Assembly (NCBI GenBank): GCA_021809225.1
Contig: JAKBAL010000097.1
Coordinates: 1-7,582, forward strand
Direction: 5' to 3'
DNA length: 7,582 nucleotides
Source: Pseudomonadota bacterium
GTDB lineage: Bacteria > Pseudomonadota > Alphaproteobacteria > UBA9655
Every line of letters starts with the position of its first letter. The first letter of the stretch is position 1. A program made the position numbers and the translations under genes. The notes below the pieces were generated by a model, which saw only the letters and a list, made by a program, of their open reading frames with translations, had not been told where the DNA came from and searched no databases. Of the stretch, positions 1 through 6,566 are shown one piece after another.

Positions 1-1
1 C

Positions 2-1192
2 CTTTATCCAAAGGTTACCTACGTACGCAATATTACAGATGTTGATGATAAAATCATCAATTCGGCAATTGAAAATCAGGAAAAGATTTATGATTTGACT
101 CAAAGAATGACTCATGATTTTCACCAAGACATGAAGGCTCTAGGAAATAATCCTCCTAATGTCGAACCCTTAGCGACTGAACACATTGATGAAATGATCT
201 CATTAATTAAAATCCTTCTTGATAAAGGTTACGCTTATGAGAGTGCCTCTCATGTTCTTTTTTCCGTTAAGAATTTTTCTAATTATGGTCAGCTCTCTCG
301 CTGTAATCATGAAGAAATGATTGCCGGGGCCCGAGTTGAGGTTGCCTCTTACAAAAAAAATCCAGAAGATTTTATACTCTGGAAACCCTCTGAAAAGAGT
401 ATTCCAGGATGGGAAAGTCCTTGGGGGCGAGGACGCCCTGGCTGGCATATTGAATGTTCGGCTATGTCTCTAAAATATTTAGGAGAAACGTTTGACATCC
501 ACGGAGGAGGACAAGACTTAATTTTTCCTCATCATGAAAATGAAATAACTCAAAGTCAGGCTTGTTTCGGGCCTCAAACCTTTGCTCGTACTTGGCTTCA
601 TAATGGCATGCTAACCGTAAATGGTGAAAAAATGTCTAAGTCTTTGAGAAACTTTATTACCGTTCATCATCTATTAACAACTATGCCTGGAGAACTGATA
701 CGCTTCATTCTTTTGTCTTCTCATTATCGCCAGCCTTTGGATTGGAATGATCAGATCATCCTCCAAAACCACCAAAGTCTCGATCGGCTTTATAACGCCC
801 TAAGAGGACGAGATCTTAATGAAAGGGGTGAGGTCTGCAAATCTATTAAAGCGGCCCTTGAAGATGATCTCAATACTCCACTGGCTATTTCTGTACTCCA
901 TGAACTCGCAACCCAGCTTTATAAAGCTTCGAGTGAAAACGAAAAAAATCAATTAGCTTCTACCCTAAAAGCCAGCGGCGCATTGCTTGGACTTTTGCAG
1001 CAAGACGTTGAAAGTTGGTTTAAAGGAAAAACAGGGATTGACGAAGCTACAATTTTAGCGCTTATTGAGGCGCGCATGCGAGCAAGAGAAAAAAAGAATT
1101 TTCTTGAAGCTGACCGACTGCGTGATGAGCTTCTAAAAGCGGGTGTTGTTTTAGAAGATAGTCCTCAGGGAACCACTTGGAGACAACATTAA
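2..1192 (+). CDS. cysS: Cysteinyl-tRNA synthetase, 3' part (N-terminus outside window)
   Basis: Class I aminoacyl-tRNA synthetase that charges tRNA-Cys with cysteine in the cytoplasm. The reading frame is open from base 2, so 396 residues are visible. Compared with the usual length of about 460, some 55-60 N-terminal residues, including the HIGH motif and the first zinc cysteine, lie left of the window. The visible part starts at the conserved VTYVRNITDVDDKI block. It contains GWHIECSAMS (zinc-ligand Cys near base 457), the HGGG and FPHHENEIT blocks that supply the zinc His and Glu, and the KMSKS ATP-binding loop at 629-643. The C-terminal anticodon-binding region ends with the family's typical ADRLRDELLKAGVVLEDSPQGTTWR-like segment. 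The TTG at 95 is an internal codon, not a start. The stop is 11 bases before trmJ, which suggests co-transcription. Nothing looks broken. Identity is very secure. Confidence 0.97.
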   Translation, partial: LYPKVTYVRNITDVDDKIINSAIENQEKIYDLTQRMTHDFHQDMKALGNNPPNVEPLATEHIDEMISLIKILLDKGYAYESASHVLFSVKNFSNYGQLSRCNHEEMIAGARVEVASYKKNPEDFILWKPSEKSIPGWESPWGRGRPGWHIECSAMSLKYLGETFDIHGGGQDLIFPHHENEITQSQACFGPQTFARTWLHNGMLTVNGEKMSKSLRNFITVHHLLTTMPGELIRFILLSSHYRQPLDWNDQIILQNHQSLDRLYNALRGRDLNERGEVCKSIKAALEDDLNTPLAISVLHELATQLYKASSENEKNQLASTLKASGALLGLLQQDVESWFKGKTGIDEATILALIEARMRAREKKNFLEADRLRDELLKAGVVLEDSPQGTTWRQH

Positions 1193-1195
1193 ATT

Positions 1196-1200
1196 GAGGG
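1196..1200 (+). promoter_or_regulatory. Shine-Dalgarno deciding the GTG start of trmJ
   Basis: GAGGG lies in the 11-base gap between cysS and trmJ, 3 bases before GTG 1204. The spacing is short, but it is the only purine-rich stretch near the start, and the GTG reads directly into the conserved N-terminus. Confidence 0.55.
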
Positions 1201-1203
1201 TTT

Positions 1204-1971
1204 GTGGACGAAAATACTTTAACGATTATTCTCATTGAGCCCCAGCTCGGCCAAAACATAGGTGCTGTAGCTAGGGCAATGTTAAATTTTGGTTTAACCG
1301 ACTTACGGCTCGTAAAACCTCGTGATGGATGGCCTAATCCTGAATCAGTTCCTCTCGCGGCGGGTGCTAATAAGATCCTCGAAAATGCACAAGTATATCC
1401 TTCATCTATTTTGGCAATCAAAGACTTAAATCGTCTTTTTGCAACTTCTAGTCGTGTTCCTAACATGATTAAAGCTATTTATACACCTAAACCTGCTCTT
1501 CAAAATCTTGCATCAACAGCTTTGCTAGGACAAAAGGTGGGAGTTTTATTTGGTGGAGAAAGGTGTGGTCTTCGCAATGAAGACATTAGTTTATGCGAAG
1601 CTCTCATTAAGATTCCAACAAAGTCTGACTTTCCCTCCCTCAATATCGCTCATGCAGTAGCTGTAGTTGCCTATGAATGGTTTGTACAAAAGTCCTCTTA
1701 TCCTACTCAAATTTTGCGAACAGGCCGCACGCATTTAGCTACGAGGGAAGACCTTGCATATCTTTTTAATCACTTAGAAGAAGAGCTTGATCGTACGGGC
1801 TTCTTACGTCACCATAAAAAGCGTCCTAAGATGGTGCGCAACATTCGAAACATTTTTCAGAGGCTTGACTTAACTGAACAAGAAGTTCGTACGTTAAGGG
1901 GCATCATAAGTAGCCTCACAAGAGGTTCGCAAGATGTCGAAGGCCAAAAGCAAAACCTTAAAGTCGTCTGA
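1204..1971 (+). CDS. trmJ: tRNA (cytidine/uridine-32-2'-O)-methyltransferase, TrmJ-type SPOUT enzyme
   Basis: Predicted SAM-dependent 2'-O-ribose methyltransferase of the SpoU/TrmH class, the TrmJ subgroup that acts on position 32 of tRNA. The 255 residues match the family length (about 246 in E. coli). All three SPOUT motifs are visible: motif 1 around residues 14-30 (PQLGQNIGAVARAM, with Asn18 and Arg24), motif 2 at 115-124 (LFGGERCGL), and motif 3 at 145-154 (SLNIAHAVAV) forming the knotted SAM site. The C-terminal helical tail (about 180-240, with KRPKMVRNIRNIFQR and LTEQEVRTLRGI) is typical of alphaproteobacterial members. The start is GTG at 1204, with GAGGG at 1196-1200 only 3 bases away; no in-frame ATG gives a complete motif 1. 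It probably shares a transcript with cysS. Family is secure; the exact tRNA target (Cm32/Um32) is inferred from the subgroup. Confidence 0.9.
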   Translation: MDENTLTIILIEPQLGQNIGAVARAMLNFGLTDLRLVKPRDGWPNPESVPLAAGANKILENAQVYPSSILAIKDLNRLFATSSRVPNMIKAIYTPKPALQNLASTALLGQKVGVLFGGERCGLRNEDISLCEALIKIPTKSDFPSLNIAHAVAVVAYEWFVQKSSYPTQILRTGRTHLATREDLAYLFNHLEEELDRTGFLRHHKKRPKMVRNIRNIFQRLDLTEQEVRTLRGIISSLTRGSQDVEGQKQNLKVV

Positions 1972-1984
1972 TATTTAGTCAATA

Positions 1985-2038
1985 AGTCACTCGGAGAATG
2001 ATAAAGAAGCTAGGCCTAGTCTAGCCAAGTGAGTGGCT
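1985..2038. repeat. Nested inverted repeat downstream of trmJ
   Basis: Outer arms AGTCACTC (1985-1992) and GAGTGGCT (2031-2038) pair over 8 positions with one T-G wobble. Inside them GCTAG (2009-2013) and CTAGC (2021-2025) form a second stem around a 7-base loop; CTAGGCCTAG (2010-2019) is also a perfect palindrome. No T-run follows, so this is not a standard intrinsic terminator. It could be a processing or protein-binding site, or chance. Confidence 0.35.
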
Positions 2039-2079
2039 CAATAATAATCAATAGGAAGCAATAGTTTACACAAAAATTT

Positions 2080-2128
2080 AAAAGGTAGTCTCTAAGATTC
2101 CCTTGGTAATCTTGCAGATAACCTTTTT
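2080..2128 (+). terminator. Long imperfect hairpin with T-run, probable terminator after cysS-trmJ
   Basis: AAAAGGT (2080-2086) pairs with ACCTTTT (2121-2127), GTCT (2088-2091) with AGAT (2116-2119, one wobble), and AAGATT (2094-2099) with AATCTT (2108-2113) around the loop CCCTTGGT. Together these make one nearly continuous stem of about 20 positions ending in TTTTT. On the minus strand it is also followed by a T-rich tract, so it could work in both directions. It lies about 110 bases after the trmJ stop and before the sugar operon, where a transcription boundary is expected. The stem is not GC-rich, so termination strength is uncertain. Confidence 0.55.
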
Positions 2129-2133
2129 CATTC

Positions 2134-2160
2134 TTGAATATTTCTCTCTCTTATTATATG
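2134..2160 (+). promoter_or_regulatory. Possible sigma70-type promoter of the sugar-nucleotide operon
   Basis: TTGAAT (2134-2139) and TATATG (2155-2160) resemble -35 and -10 boxes but are 15 bases apart, shorter than the ideal 17. The position, just after the hairpin at 2080-2128 and upstream of the first operon gene, is where a promoter is expected. The match is weak in an AT-rich region. Confidence 0.3.
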
Positions 2161-2164
2161 GTTT

Positions 2165-2193
2165 GGAGGAAATTTAACTTGATAAGAGTCTAA
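2165..2193 (+). promoter_or_regulatory. Strong Shine-Dalgarno with four-codon leader ORF before the operon
   Basis: GGAGG at 2165-2169 is the best ribosome-binding sequence in the region, but it is 25 bases from the ATG at 2195, too far to serve it directly. It is 9 bases before a TTG (2179-2181) that opens a mini-ORF reading Met-Ile-Arg-Val and stopping at TAA 2191-2193, one base before the ATG. Translation of the downstream gene could be coupled to it; otherwise the gene relies on the weak AAGAG at 2184-2188. Use of the TTG is inferred. Confidence 0.3.
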
Positions 2194-2194
2194 A

Positions 2195-3775
2195 ATGAAA
2201 AATCCTAAAATTGCAGTCATTGGATGTGGTTATTGGGGGCAAAATCTTGTAAGAAAGTTTGCTGAACTGGGAGCTTTAGCAGCCCTTTGTGATGCAAGTA
2301 AGGAGCAAGCAAAGAAAATAGCCTCTCTTTACGGAAATCCTCCCCTTATGACTATGGAAGACATTGCGCAATCAAAAGAAATTGATGGTGTCGTAATAGC
2401 TTCACCTGCAGCCTTACATGCCGCTCATGTCACGCAATTTTTAACAGCAGGAAAACATGTATTCGTTGAAAAGCCTCTTGCGTTAAGTTTAGATGACGCG
2501 CAAAAACTTCAACAATTATCTGAGCAAAAAAAATGCATCTTAATGATAGGACATCTTCTTCAGTATCATCCTGCTTATTTAAAACTTAAAGCCCTTATTC
2601 AAAATAATACTCTTGGAACCCTAAAGTACATTTATTCTAACCGGCTGAATGTTGGGAAAATTCGTGCAGAAGAAAACGTCCTCTGGAGTTTTGCACCTCA
2701 TGACATTTCAATGATTCTAGGATTAGTTTCCTCTCCTATCGAAAGAATTAGTGCAACAGGCGCGTATTGTATAAATGACACTATTAGCGACTTTGCAACC
2801 GTTAACATTACGTTTAAGAAAAGTATTCAAGCCCATCTTTTTGTGTCTTGGCTAAACCCTTTTAAAGAACAAAAGTTGATTGTTGTTGGTGATAAAGGTA
2901 TGGCTGTTTTTGATGACACGCAAGAGTGGTCACAAAAATTGCAGATTTATCCTCATGAAATTACACAGCAAGAGGGTTTTTCAATCATTAAAAAAGTTGA
3001 AGCTACCCCTATAGCTCTTAATCCAGATGAACCTTTGAAAAAAGAGTGTGAACATTTCCTTGAATGTATTAAAAAAGGGACATCTCCCATAACAAATGCT
3101 GCTGAGGCTATAAGAGTTCTTGAAGTTCTTAGCATGGCACAAGAATCAATGGATCAGCATCGCCTCTTGAAAACTGAGGAAAATACAGAACCCTATTTTA
3201 AGCACGAATCCGCTTATATTGACGAAGGGGCTAAAATTGGCGCAGGATCAAAAATTTGGCATTTTAGTCATATTCTTAAAGGTGTCGAAATAGGACAGAA
3301 TACCATTATTGGTCAGAATGTTATGATCGGCCCAGACGTAAAAATTGGTCACAACTGCAAAATTCAAAACAATGTTAGCCTTTATAAAGGTGTAACACTG
3401 GAGGAAGGGGTTTTTTGCGGTCCTTCTTGCGTATTTACAAATGTCAATACGCCACGCGCTGAAATTGAACGAAAAAATGAATATCTTAAAACTTACGTTG
3501 AAAAAAGTGTGACTATCGGTGCTAATGCGACAATTGTTTGTGGCGTTAAATTAGGAGCCTTCAGTTTTATAGGAGCAGGAGCTGTTGTAACAAAAGATGT
3601 TGTTCCTCATGCCTTAGTTGTGGGAACACCTGCAAGGCAAATTGGGTGGGTTAGCCATTCAGGTGAACGTCTTGACAAAAATTTTGTTTGTCCTAGAGAA
3701 GGTCGTCAATATCAAGTCATCGATAATCAATTAGTAGAAATGAAAGAAATTAGGTCAAAAAATCATGCAGCATAA
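2195..3775 (+). CDS. wbpB-wbpD: Fusion: WbpB-type UDP-GlcNAcA 3-dehydrogenase + WbpD-type N-acetyltransferase
   Basis: This 526-residue cytoplasmic protein joins two enzymes of the UDP-GlcNAc3NAcA pathway. Residues 1 to about 325 are a Gfo/Idh/MocA oxidoreductase: the NAD-binding glycine motif GCGYWG is at 10-15, the EKP motif at 92-94 and an FAPHDI segment at 166-171. This part should oxidise C3 of UDP-GlcNAcA. Residues about 335-485 are a left-handed beta-helix acyltransferase with hexapeptide repeats (such as IGAGSKI, IGQNTI, IGPDVKIGHNCKI) and the late VVGTPARQIGWVS block of the family; it should acetylate the 3-amino group using acetyl-CoA. In Pseudomonas and Bordetella these are separate proteins (WbpB/WlbA and WbpD/WlbB). 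ATG 2195 is the only start after an in-frame TAA at 2183-2185. The 3' end overlaps the next gene by 11 bases. The domains are certain; the substrates are inferred from the neighbouring genes. Confidence 0.9.
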   Translation: MKNPKIAVIGCGYWGQNLVRKFAELGALAALCDASKEQAKKIASLYGNPPLMTMEDIAQSKEIDGVVIASPAALHAAHVTQFLTAGKHVFVEKPLALSLDDAQKLQQLSEQKKCILMIGHLLQYHPAYLKLKALIQNNTLGTLKYIYSNRLNVGKIRAEENVLWSFAPHDISMILGLVSSPIERISATGAYCINDTISDFATVNITFKKSIQAHLFVSWLNPFKEQKLIVVGDKGMAVFDDTQEWSQKLQIYPHEITQQEGFSIIKKVEATPIALNPDEPLKKECEHFLECIKKGTSPITNAAEAIRVLEVLSMAQESMDQHRLLKTEENTEPYFKHESAYIDEGAKIGAGSKIWHFSHILKGVEIGQNTIIGQNVMIGPDVKIGHNCKIQNNVSLYKGVTLEEGVFCGPSCVFTNVNTPRAEIERKNEYLKTYVEKSVTIGANATIVCGVKLGAFSFIGAGAVVTKDVVPHALVVGTPARQIGWVSHSGERLDKNFVCPREGRQYQVIDNQLVEMKEIRSKNHAA

Positions 3776-5129
3776 AACAAATTTAGATCTCAGTACAGGT
3801 ATAAACATAGAAAATTTAGAACATGATATTCTTAATAGAAAATCTACTCTTGGTGTTGTCGGACTTGGATATGTCGGATTGCCTTTAGTCAGAGCGTTAA
3901 ATGAAAAAGGTTATCAAGTCATCGGGCTAGATACCGATGTTCGAAAAATCGAAACTCTCAAAAAGGGTAAGTCCTACATTAAAAGCCTTTCAAACCAAAA
4001 TGTTCAAGAACTAAATGAAAGTGGACGATTTACACCCACCAATAATATCATAGATATTGCTCAAATGGACGTGGTTTTAATTTGTGTTCCCACTCCACTT
4101 ACAAAAAATCGCGAACCTGATATGCGGTATGTCGTCGCAGCAGCAGAAGCCATTTCTACTCAACTCCGTCCTGGACAACTGATTATTCTTGAATCAACAA
4201 CCTATCCCGGTACAACGAGAGAGTTATTGAAACCTATTTTTGAAAAAACCGGCCTCATTGCAGGTCAAGATTTTTTTCTAGCTTATTCCCCTGAGCGAGA
4301 AGATCCCGGCAACGGTCTTTTTGAAACATCAAGTATCCCAAAAGTCGTTGGTGCCGATGATGTATTTTCCCGTCGTTTAGCGATTACATTGTATACTCAA
4401 GTCGTTCCAAAAGTTGCTGAAGTTAGCTGTTCTGTAACTGCTGAAGCCGTTAAACTAACTGAGAACATTTTTCGTTTTGTTAATATAGGTTTAGTTAATG
4501 AGCTAAAAACTATTTACCATCGCATGGGGATTAATATCTGGGAAGTCATTGAAGCTGCAAAAACAAAGCCTTTTGGCTATATGCCTTTTTATCCTGGACC
4601 TGGGTTAGGTGGACATTGTATTCCTATAGATCCTTTTTATCTCACATGGAAAGCTCGCGAATATGGGTTGGCGACTCAATATATTGAATTGTCCGGACAA
4701 ATTAATGGTAGTATGTCTTGTTATGTGATTGAAAGATTACGTGAAGAGTTAGACTTAAGATTTGCAAGGGGACTACGAGATACGCATATTCTCATTGTGG
4801 GAATTTCTTATAAAAAGAACATTGATGATGTAAGGGAAAGTCCTTCCCTTGTTATTTTTGAGAATTTAAAGAATCGTCAAGCAATTGTTGATTATTATGA
4901 TTTTCATGTCTCAGAGATTCCTGAAATATCAGAACATAAAAGCTTATCAGGATTAAAATCAGTGCCTCTCACCAAAGAGCAACTGCAAAAATATGACGCG
5001 GTCATTGTTTGCACAGATCATGATGATATTAATTATGATTTAATTGTCGAGAATAGTAAGCTTGTTGTCGACACACGTAATGCAATAAAAAATGAATTAG
5101 GAGCACTTTCTCATGTTGTTAAGGCTTAA
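3765..5129 (+). CDS. wbpA: UDP-N-acetyl-D-glucosamine 6-dehydrogenase (WbpA type)
   Basis: Nucleotide-sugar dehydrogenase expected to oxidise C6 of UDP-GlcNAc to the carboxylate using two NAD+, giving UDP-GlcNAcA, the first step of the pathway. The 454 residues show the N-terminal Rossmann motif GLGYVG at 33-38, the ESTTYPGT block at 143-150, the middle-domain KLTENIFRFVNI helix with conserved Lys230, and the active-site GGHCIPIDP with nucleophile Cys285. The GPGLGGHCIPIDPFYLTWKA context is characteristic of the WbpA group rather than of UDP-glucose dehydrogenases. The C-terminal UDP-binding domain contains VGISYKKNIDDVRESPS. The ATG at 3765 lies inside the upstream gene (11-base overlap), which implies translational coupling. 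About 27 residues precede the Rossmann strand, a short extension of no recognised function. Family is secure; substrate is supported by the operon partners. Confidence 0.93.
   Translation: MQHKTNLDLSTGINIENLEHDILNRKSTLGVVGLGYVGLPLVRALNEKGYQVIGLDTDVRKIETLKKGKSYIKSLSNQNVQELNESGRFTPTNNIIDIAQMDVVLICVPTPLTKNREPDMRYVVAAAEAISTQLRPGQLIILESTTYPGTTRELLKPIFEKTGLIAGQDFFLAYSPEREDPGNGLFETSSIPKVVGADDVFSRRLAITLYTQVVPKVAEVSCSVTAEAVKLTENIFRFVNIGLVNELKTIYHRMGINIWEVIEAAKTKPFGYMPFYPGPGLGGHCIPIDPFYLTWKAREYGLATQYIELSGQINGSMSCYVIERLREELDLRFARGLRDTHILIVGISYKKNIDDVRESPSLVIFENLKNRQAIVDYYDFHVSEIPEISEHKSLSGLKSVPLTKEQLQKYDAVIVCTDHDDINYDLIVENSKLVVDTRNAIKNELGALSHVVKA
5099..5103 (+). promoter_or_regulatory. Shine-Dalgarno fixing the start of the aminotransferase gene
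   Basis: AGGAG lies inside the end of the dehydrogenase gene, 9 bases before ATG 5113. It supports the ATG over the adjacent TTG at 5116, and shows that the two genes overlap by 17 bases. Confidence 0.75.
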
Positions 5130-6285
5130 AGAACTTTCTCAATCTATAGATTTTATTGATTTAAAAGCCCAGCAATCTAAGATCCGACACAAACTTGATC
5201 AAGCCATTCAAAAAGTGCTTGATCATGGTCTTTACATTATGGGACCAGAGGTAAAAGAATTTGAATCAAATCTTTCGGAATTTTGTGGTGCTACGCACTC
5301 CATTTCTTGTGCAAATGGAACAGACGCTCTTGCGTTAGGGTTAATGGCAAAACACGTTAAACCTGGAGATGCGATATTTGTACCTAGCTTTACATTCGCC
5401 GCCACAGCAGAAGTTGTAGCTTGGGTGGGAGCAACACCTATTTTTATCGACTCTTACCCAGATACCTTTAATATGGATACAGAAAGTTTAGAGCAAGGAA
5501 TCCTCTTTGCCAAAAAACAAGGGTTAAACCCATGCGGTATAATTCCTGTTGATCTGTTTGGACAACCAGCCAACTATGATGCCATTGACGTGTTAGCAAA
5601 GAAGCATGGCTTATGGGTTATGGCTGATGGGGCCCAATCTTTTGGAGCGTATTATAAGAAACGACGCGTGGGAAATATTGGAGATATGGCCACTACAAGT
5701 TTTTTTCCTGCAAAACCTTTAGGCTGCTACGGAGATGGGGGAGCCATTTTTACAAACGATGACGAACTTGCCACAAGAATAAAGAGTTTACGTGTTCATG
5801 GACAAGGGTCAGATAAGTACGACAATGTGCGCATAGGAATGAATGGGCGCTTAGATACGATACAAGCCGCTATTCTTATTGAAAAATTAAAAATATTCGA
5901 TGACGAGATTAAAGCACGGCAAAGCATAGCAGATCGTTACACAAATGGGCTAAGTGATCTTGTTCAAACCCCCGTTGTGATGAATGAAACTAGTTCCGTT
6001 TGGGCTCAATATACAATTTGTTTACCTAAGAAAATAAATCGCGAAAAGCTCATTAACGACTTAAAAGACAAAGGTATTCCAACGATTGTCTATTATGTCA
6101 AACCTTTGCATTTGCAAACCGCTTATAAACATTATCCCACAGCAACAGGGGGAACCTTACCTACTTGTGAATCTTCAGCTCATCACGTATTAAGTCTTCC
6201 CATGCATCCTTATCTTGAGGAAGAGTTGCAAACTTTGATGATTCATGTTTTGAGAGAACAGATTGAGATTGCTCTAGATAAATAG
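5113..6285 (+). CDS. wbpE: UDP-3-keto-GlcNAcA aminotransferase (WbpE type, DegT/DnrJ/EryC1 family)
   Basis: PLP-dependent aminotransferase of 390 residues, expected to transfer an amino group (from glutamate in characterised homologues) to the C3 keto group made by the WbpB domain. After about 13 leading residues comes the family opening DFIDLKAQQ. It is followed by the phosphate-binding ANGTDAL at 67-73, the PLP-ring contact Asp172 in MADGAQSFGA, and the Schiff-base Lys201 in FFPAKPLGCYGDGGA. The C-terminal YYVKPLHLQTAY and LSLPMHPYL blocks are also typical. The start at ATG 5113 is supported by AGGAG 9 bases upstream, and it overlaps the wbpA stop by 17 bases. WbpE and WbpB are known to work as a coupled pair in Pseudomonas, which fits their co-location here. 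I see no good terminator directly after it. The family is certain; WbpE specificity is strongly suggested by the operon. Confidence 0.92.
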   Translation: MLLRLKELSQSIDFIDLKAQQSKIRHKLDQAIQKVLDHGLYIMGPEVKEFESNLSEFCGATHSISCANGTDALALGLMAKHVKPGDAIFVPSFTFAATAEVVAWVGATPIFIDSYPDTFNMDTESLEQGILFAKKQGLNPCGIIPVDLFGQPANYDAIDVLAKKHGLWVMADGAQSFGAYYKKRRVGNIGDMATTSFFPAKPLGCYGDGGAIFTNDDELATRIKSLRVHGQGSDKYDNVRIGMNGRLDTIQAAILIEKLKIFDDEIKARQSIADRYTNGLSDLVQTPVVMNETSSVWAQYTICLPKKINREKLINDLKDKGIPTIVYYVKPLHLQTAYKHYPTATGGTLPTCESSAHHVLSLPMHPYLEEELQTLMIHVLREQIEIALDK

Positions 6286-6553
6286 TTATACTTGGGTAAG
6301 TCCAAAAATTTCAATATTTCTTCTTAACATTGTTTTCAATATAGAGTTTACAAAATAATAGATCACTTATATTTTTCCAGTCAAACAAGACAGGCTGTGA
6401 AGGTACTCCTAAGACAATTTTTGGATGGAATTGCAGGCACTCCATAAGTTCTTTAACTTTAAAGTATATAAATTTATTCACAAAATTAACCAAAAATAAA
6501 CTTTTTCTCCTGATAATTAACAATCGACTAGTAAAGAAAATTACAATCAAATC

Positions 6554-6559
6554 AAGGAG
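6554..6559 (+). promoter_or_regulatory. Consensus Shine-Dalgarno of the fasciclin gene
   Basis: AAGGAG sits 7 bases before ATG 6567, an ideal sequence and spacing. It fixes the start and suggests efficient translation. I could not identify a convincing promoter in the AT-rich DNA upstream (GATAAT at 6512-6517 lacks a matching -35 box). Confidence 0.8.
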
Positions 6560-6566
6560 AAAAATC

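Noticed and set aside
203..448. Minus-strand open frame of 81 codons inside cysS
   Set aside because: It lies fully antisense to a strongly conserved gene, has no recognisable domain and no ribosome-binding site.
1062..1466. Minus-strand open frame of 134 codons across the cysS-trmJ junction
   Set aside because: It is antisense to two well-conserved coding regions and shows no family features.
1934..1978. Fourteen-codon ORF (MSKAKSKTLKSSDI) overlapping the end of trmJ
   Set aside because: Too short to judge, overlaps the coding end in another frame, and lacks a convincing Shine-Dalgarno.
1972..2194. Possible tRNA or riboswitch in the gap after trmJ
   Set aside because: The hairpins do not form a cloverleaf, there is no T-loop GTTCGA-type sequence, and no riboswitch core was recognised.
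6286..6340. Terminator for the sugar operon
   Set aside because: Only a 4-base ACTT/AAGT stem near 6291-6302 and scattered T-runs are seen, too weak to call; read-through into the fasciclin region is possible.
6310..6342. Direct repeat TTCAATAT (6310-6317 and 6335-6342) and the inverted repeat CTTTAA/TTAAAG at 6451-6464
   Set aside because: Short and AT-only or nearly so; expected by chance in this composition.
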